Part shown: piece by piece, positions 20,541 through 21,677 of the stretch
How the letters are laid out: every line of letters begins with the position of its first letter
Numbering within the stretch: position 1 is the first letter of the stretch
IMG/VR virus record: IMGVR_UViG_3300017779_000191
Coordinates: 1 to 21,677 of that record
DNA from: a virus
DNA: 21,677 nucleotides
Reading direction: 5' to 3' (one strand)
Position numbers and translations under genes: made by a program
The notes under the pieces: model-generated
The model's input: the letters and a program-made list of their open reading frames with translations, nothing else
The model's database searches: none
Told to the model about the DNA's origin: nothing

Positions 20541-21567
20541 TATTGGTGGGATATCTGAACTTAATGGTTCAGCGCAAATTGTAAGAGACAAGCCATTTAT
20601 TGCAGAAGTAGACTTTGCAATCCAAAGCAACGATGAAGCTGTTACCACTAATGGTCGTATGGCTATTACCTTTCTTGATGACTCTACAGTAAAACTAACC
20701 GAACACTCACAACTAACCATAGATGAATACATCTATGATCCAAACCCAAGCAAAGCAAAGATGGCCCTTACCTTTGGACTTGGTACTGCAAGGTTTATTA
20801 CAGGTAATCTTAACCGCATAGACAAACAAAACATATCGCTTAAAACCCCTACAGCTAACATAGCCATAAGAGGTACAGATTTTACAGCCACAGTAGATGA
20901 GCTTGGTAAATCCTTAATAATTTTATTGCCAGATGCTTATGGTTTATCTAGTGGTGAGATAGAAGTAGTAACGGCTATGGGTAGCGTACTGCTTAACAAA
21001 CCATTTCAAGCTACAACAGTCAGCGTCTTTGAGTCTGCTCCTAGTAAACCAGTTATCTTGGATTTAACTTTAGACATTATAGATAACATGCTTATTGTTA
21101 CACCTCCTAAAAGTGAAATGACTCTAACAGAAGAAGTATCACAAAACGCTAAAGCAAACATACTGGATTTTAATGATCTTGATATAGATTATCTTGATGA
21201 AGATTTTTTAGGCGAGGATGAACTAGAGTTTACCGAGCTTGATATTAACTACCTTGATACTAACTTTTTAGAAGACCTGCTTAATGTTTTAGATTCTTTA
21301 GCTATAGGAGAAGATGAGGATGTCTTAGCAGACGCAGGTGGTATTAACTTAACAGGCACTAGAATAGGACAAGATACCGATACACAAATAACTACTTTAG
21401 TCGCAGGAGATGTAATAAGTCTTAGAAGACAAGTCAATGATTCAGTTAGACTAGATCTTAATGGTAATGGCTCTTATACACTTATTATTATTCAAGATGG
21501 TGTATCTAATGTTGTTAAGATTAACGGTGGTGGTGATTCTAATATAACCATAACTCAAAGTGAATAA
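20449..21567 (+). CDS. Secreted FecR-domain protein with acidic repeat and curlin-like tail
   Basis: A signal peptide (MTGLKLLVLVAMLLPQFVLS) precedes a FecR domain (about 38-148: GSAQIVRDKPFIAEVDFAI, TTNGRMAITFLDDSTVKLTE, ISLKTPTANIAIRGTDFTAT), a beta-rich module normally seen in periplasmic signalling and surface proteins. A very acidic stretch contains a 20-residue repeat (DLDIDYLDEDFL at 243-254, ELDINYLDTNFL at 263-274). The end (about 342-371: TLIIIQDGVSNVVKINGG, DSNITITQSE) has curlin-like I-x-Q-x-G and N-x-x-x-I-x-Q spacing. The protein may be a minor curlin/nucleator that docks on the repeat protein; this is inference. The start lies 92 bases inside the preceding gene, because the signal peptide must be encoded there. 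Confidence 0.8.
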   Translation: MTGLKLLVLVAMLLPQFVLSKTTKEQALAADIGGISELNGSAQIVRDKPFIAEVDFAIQSNDEAVTTNGRMAITFLDDSTVKLTEHSQLTIDEYIYDPNPSKAKMALTFGLGTARFITGNLNRIDKQNISLKTPTANIAIRGTDFTATVDELGKSLIILLPDAYGLSSGEIEVVTAMGSVLLNKPFQATTVSVFESAPSKPVILDLTLDIIDNMLIVTPPKSEMTLTEEVSQNAKANILDFNDLDIDYLDEDFLGEDELEFTELDINYLDTNFLEDLLNVLDSLAIGEDEDVLADAGGINLTGTRIGQDTDTQITTLVAGDVISLRRQVNDSVRLDLNGNGSYTLIIIQDGVSNVVKINGGGDSNITITQSE

Positions 21568-21677
21568 ACTCTTACTGCCTTTACTTATCTTGCTAAGTTT
21601 GCCCTTGGTGTTTCAAAGCACGCCAACAGAAATACTTAAACTAAAAATATTTGATGCTTTTGTAACAACGCCAGAAC
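21560..21677 (+). CDS. Exported protein, N-terminal fragment (CHASE2-like?), 3' partial
   Basis: A GTG at 21560, 8 bases inside the FecR gene, opens a frame that stays open to the window end (39 residues). It begins with a signal or anchor (VNKLLLPLLILLSLPLVFQS), then TPTEILKLKIFDAFVTTPE. The R/K-x-x-x-F-D segment right after an N-terminal hydrophobic helix is like the beginning of CHASE2 sensor domains, which often follow FecR genes in bacteria. Too little is visible for certainty. The position and overlap make it part of the curli-like cassette. A GTG start without a strong ribosome site again implies coupling. Confidence 0.55.
   Translation, partial: MNKLLLPLLILLSLPLVFQSTPTEILKLKIFDAFVTTPE

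Overview
The window looks like about half of the genome of a temperate, tailed (podovirus-type) phage. It holds a two-gene terminase, a large P22-type portal, long internal virion proteins, a tyrosine integrase with an attachment region, and a recombination/replication module. The small-gene families and the AT-rich composition resemble marine phages, including those of SAR11-like hosts. That assignment is inference, because no host gene is present. The attachment region lies between virion genes and the integrase with phage genes on both sides, so this appears to be the free or circular form rather than an integrated prophage.

Layout. 1-3634: end of the virion/ejection-protein module. 3635-3932: attP region, with a tRNA-Pro-like 5' half between two 19-bp repeats, and the integrase promoter. 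3933-5611: integrase, a minus-strand DUF3310 gene, and a small HTH (excisionase-like) gene; the last shares an operator-like sequence with the integrase promoter. 5625-11519: early module with a Cas4/RecB-like Fe-S nuclease, a Sak4-like ATPase, an SSB-like protein with a DEDIPF tail, a primase-helicase, three 23-bp iterons with hairpins (origin candidate), and two winged-helix-type genes, ending at a bidirectional terminator. 11523-12621: a minus-strand cassette of six very small coupled genes. 12767-17111: small terminase, large terminase and portal. 17121-18173: four small basic proteins and an SNase-type nuclease.

The most unusual part is 18180-21677, inside the late region. A membrane-anchored coiled-coil protein (holin position) overlaps a CsgF homologue. 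This overlaps a clear CsgG lipoprotein (the curli outer-membrane secretion channel), which overlaps a secreted curlin-like repeat protein, which overlaps a secreted FecR-domain protein ending in a curlin-like repeat. A further exported protein, possibly CHASE2-type, runs off the window. Five successive overlaps (20, 50, 65, 92 and 8 nt) make this a single translationally coupled cassette. It appears to encode a phage-borne mini-curli export system with its own candidate substrates and no CsgE, CsgC or CsgD in view. Roles in virion release, modification of the infected-cell surface, or superinfection exclusion are hypotheses.

Several starts were placed inside longer open frames because a Shine-Dalgarno sequence identifies the internal ATG (integrase, DUF3310, winged-helix gene). 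Eight genes shorter than 60 codons were found by reading the sequence directly.
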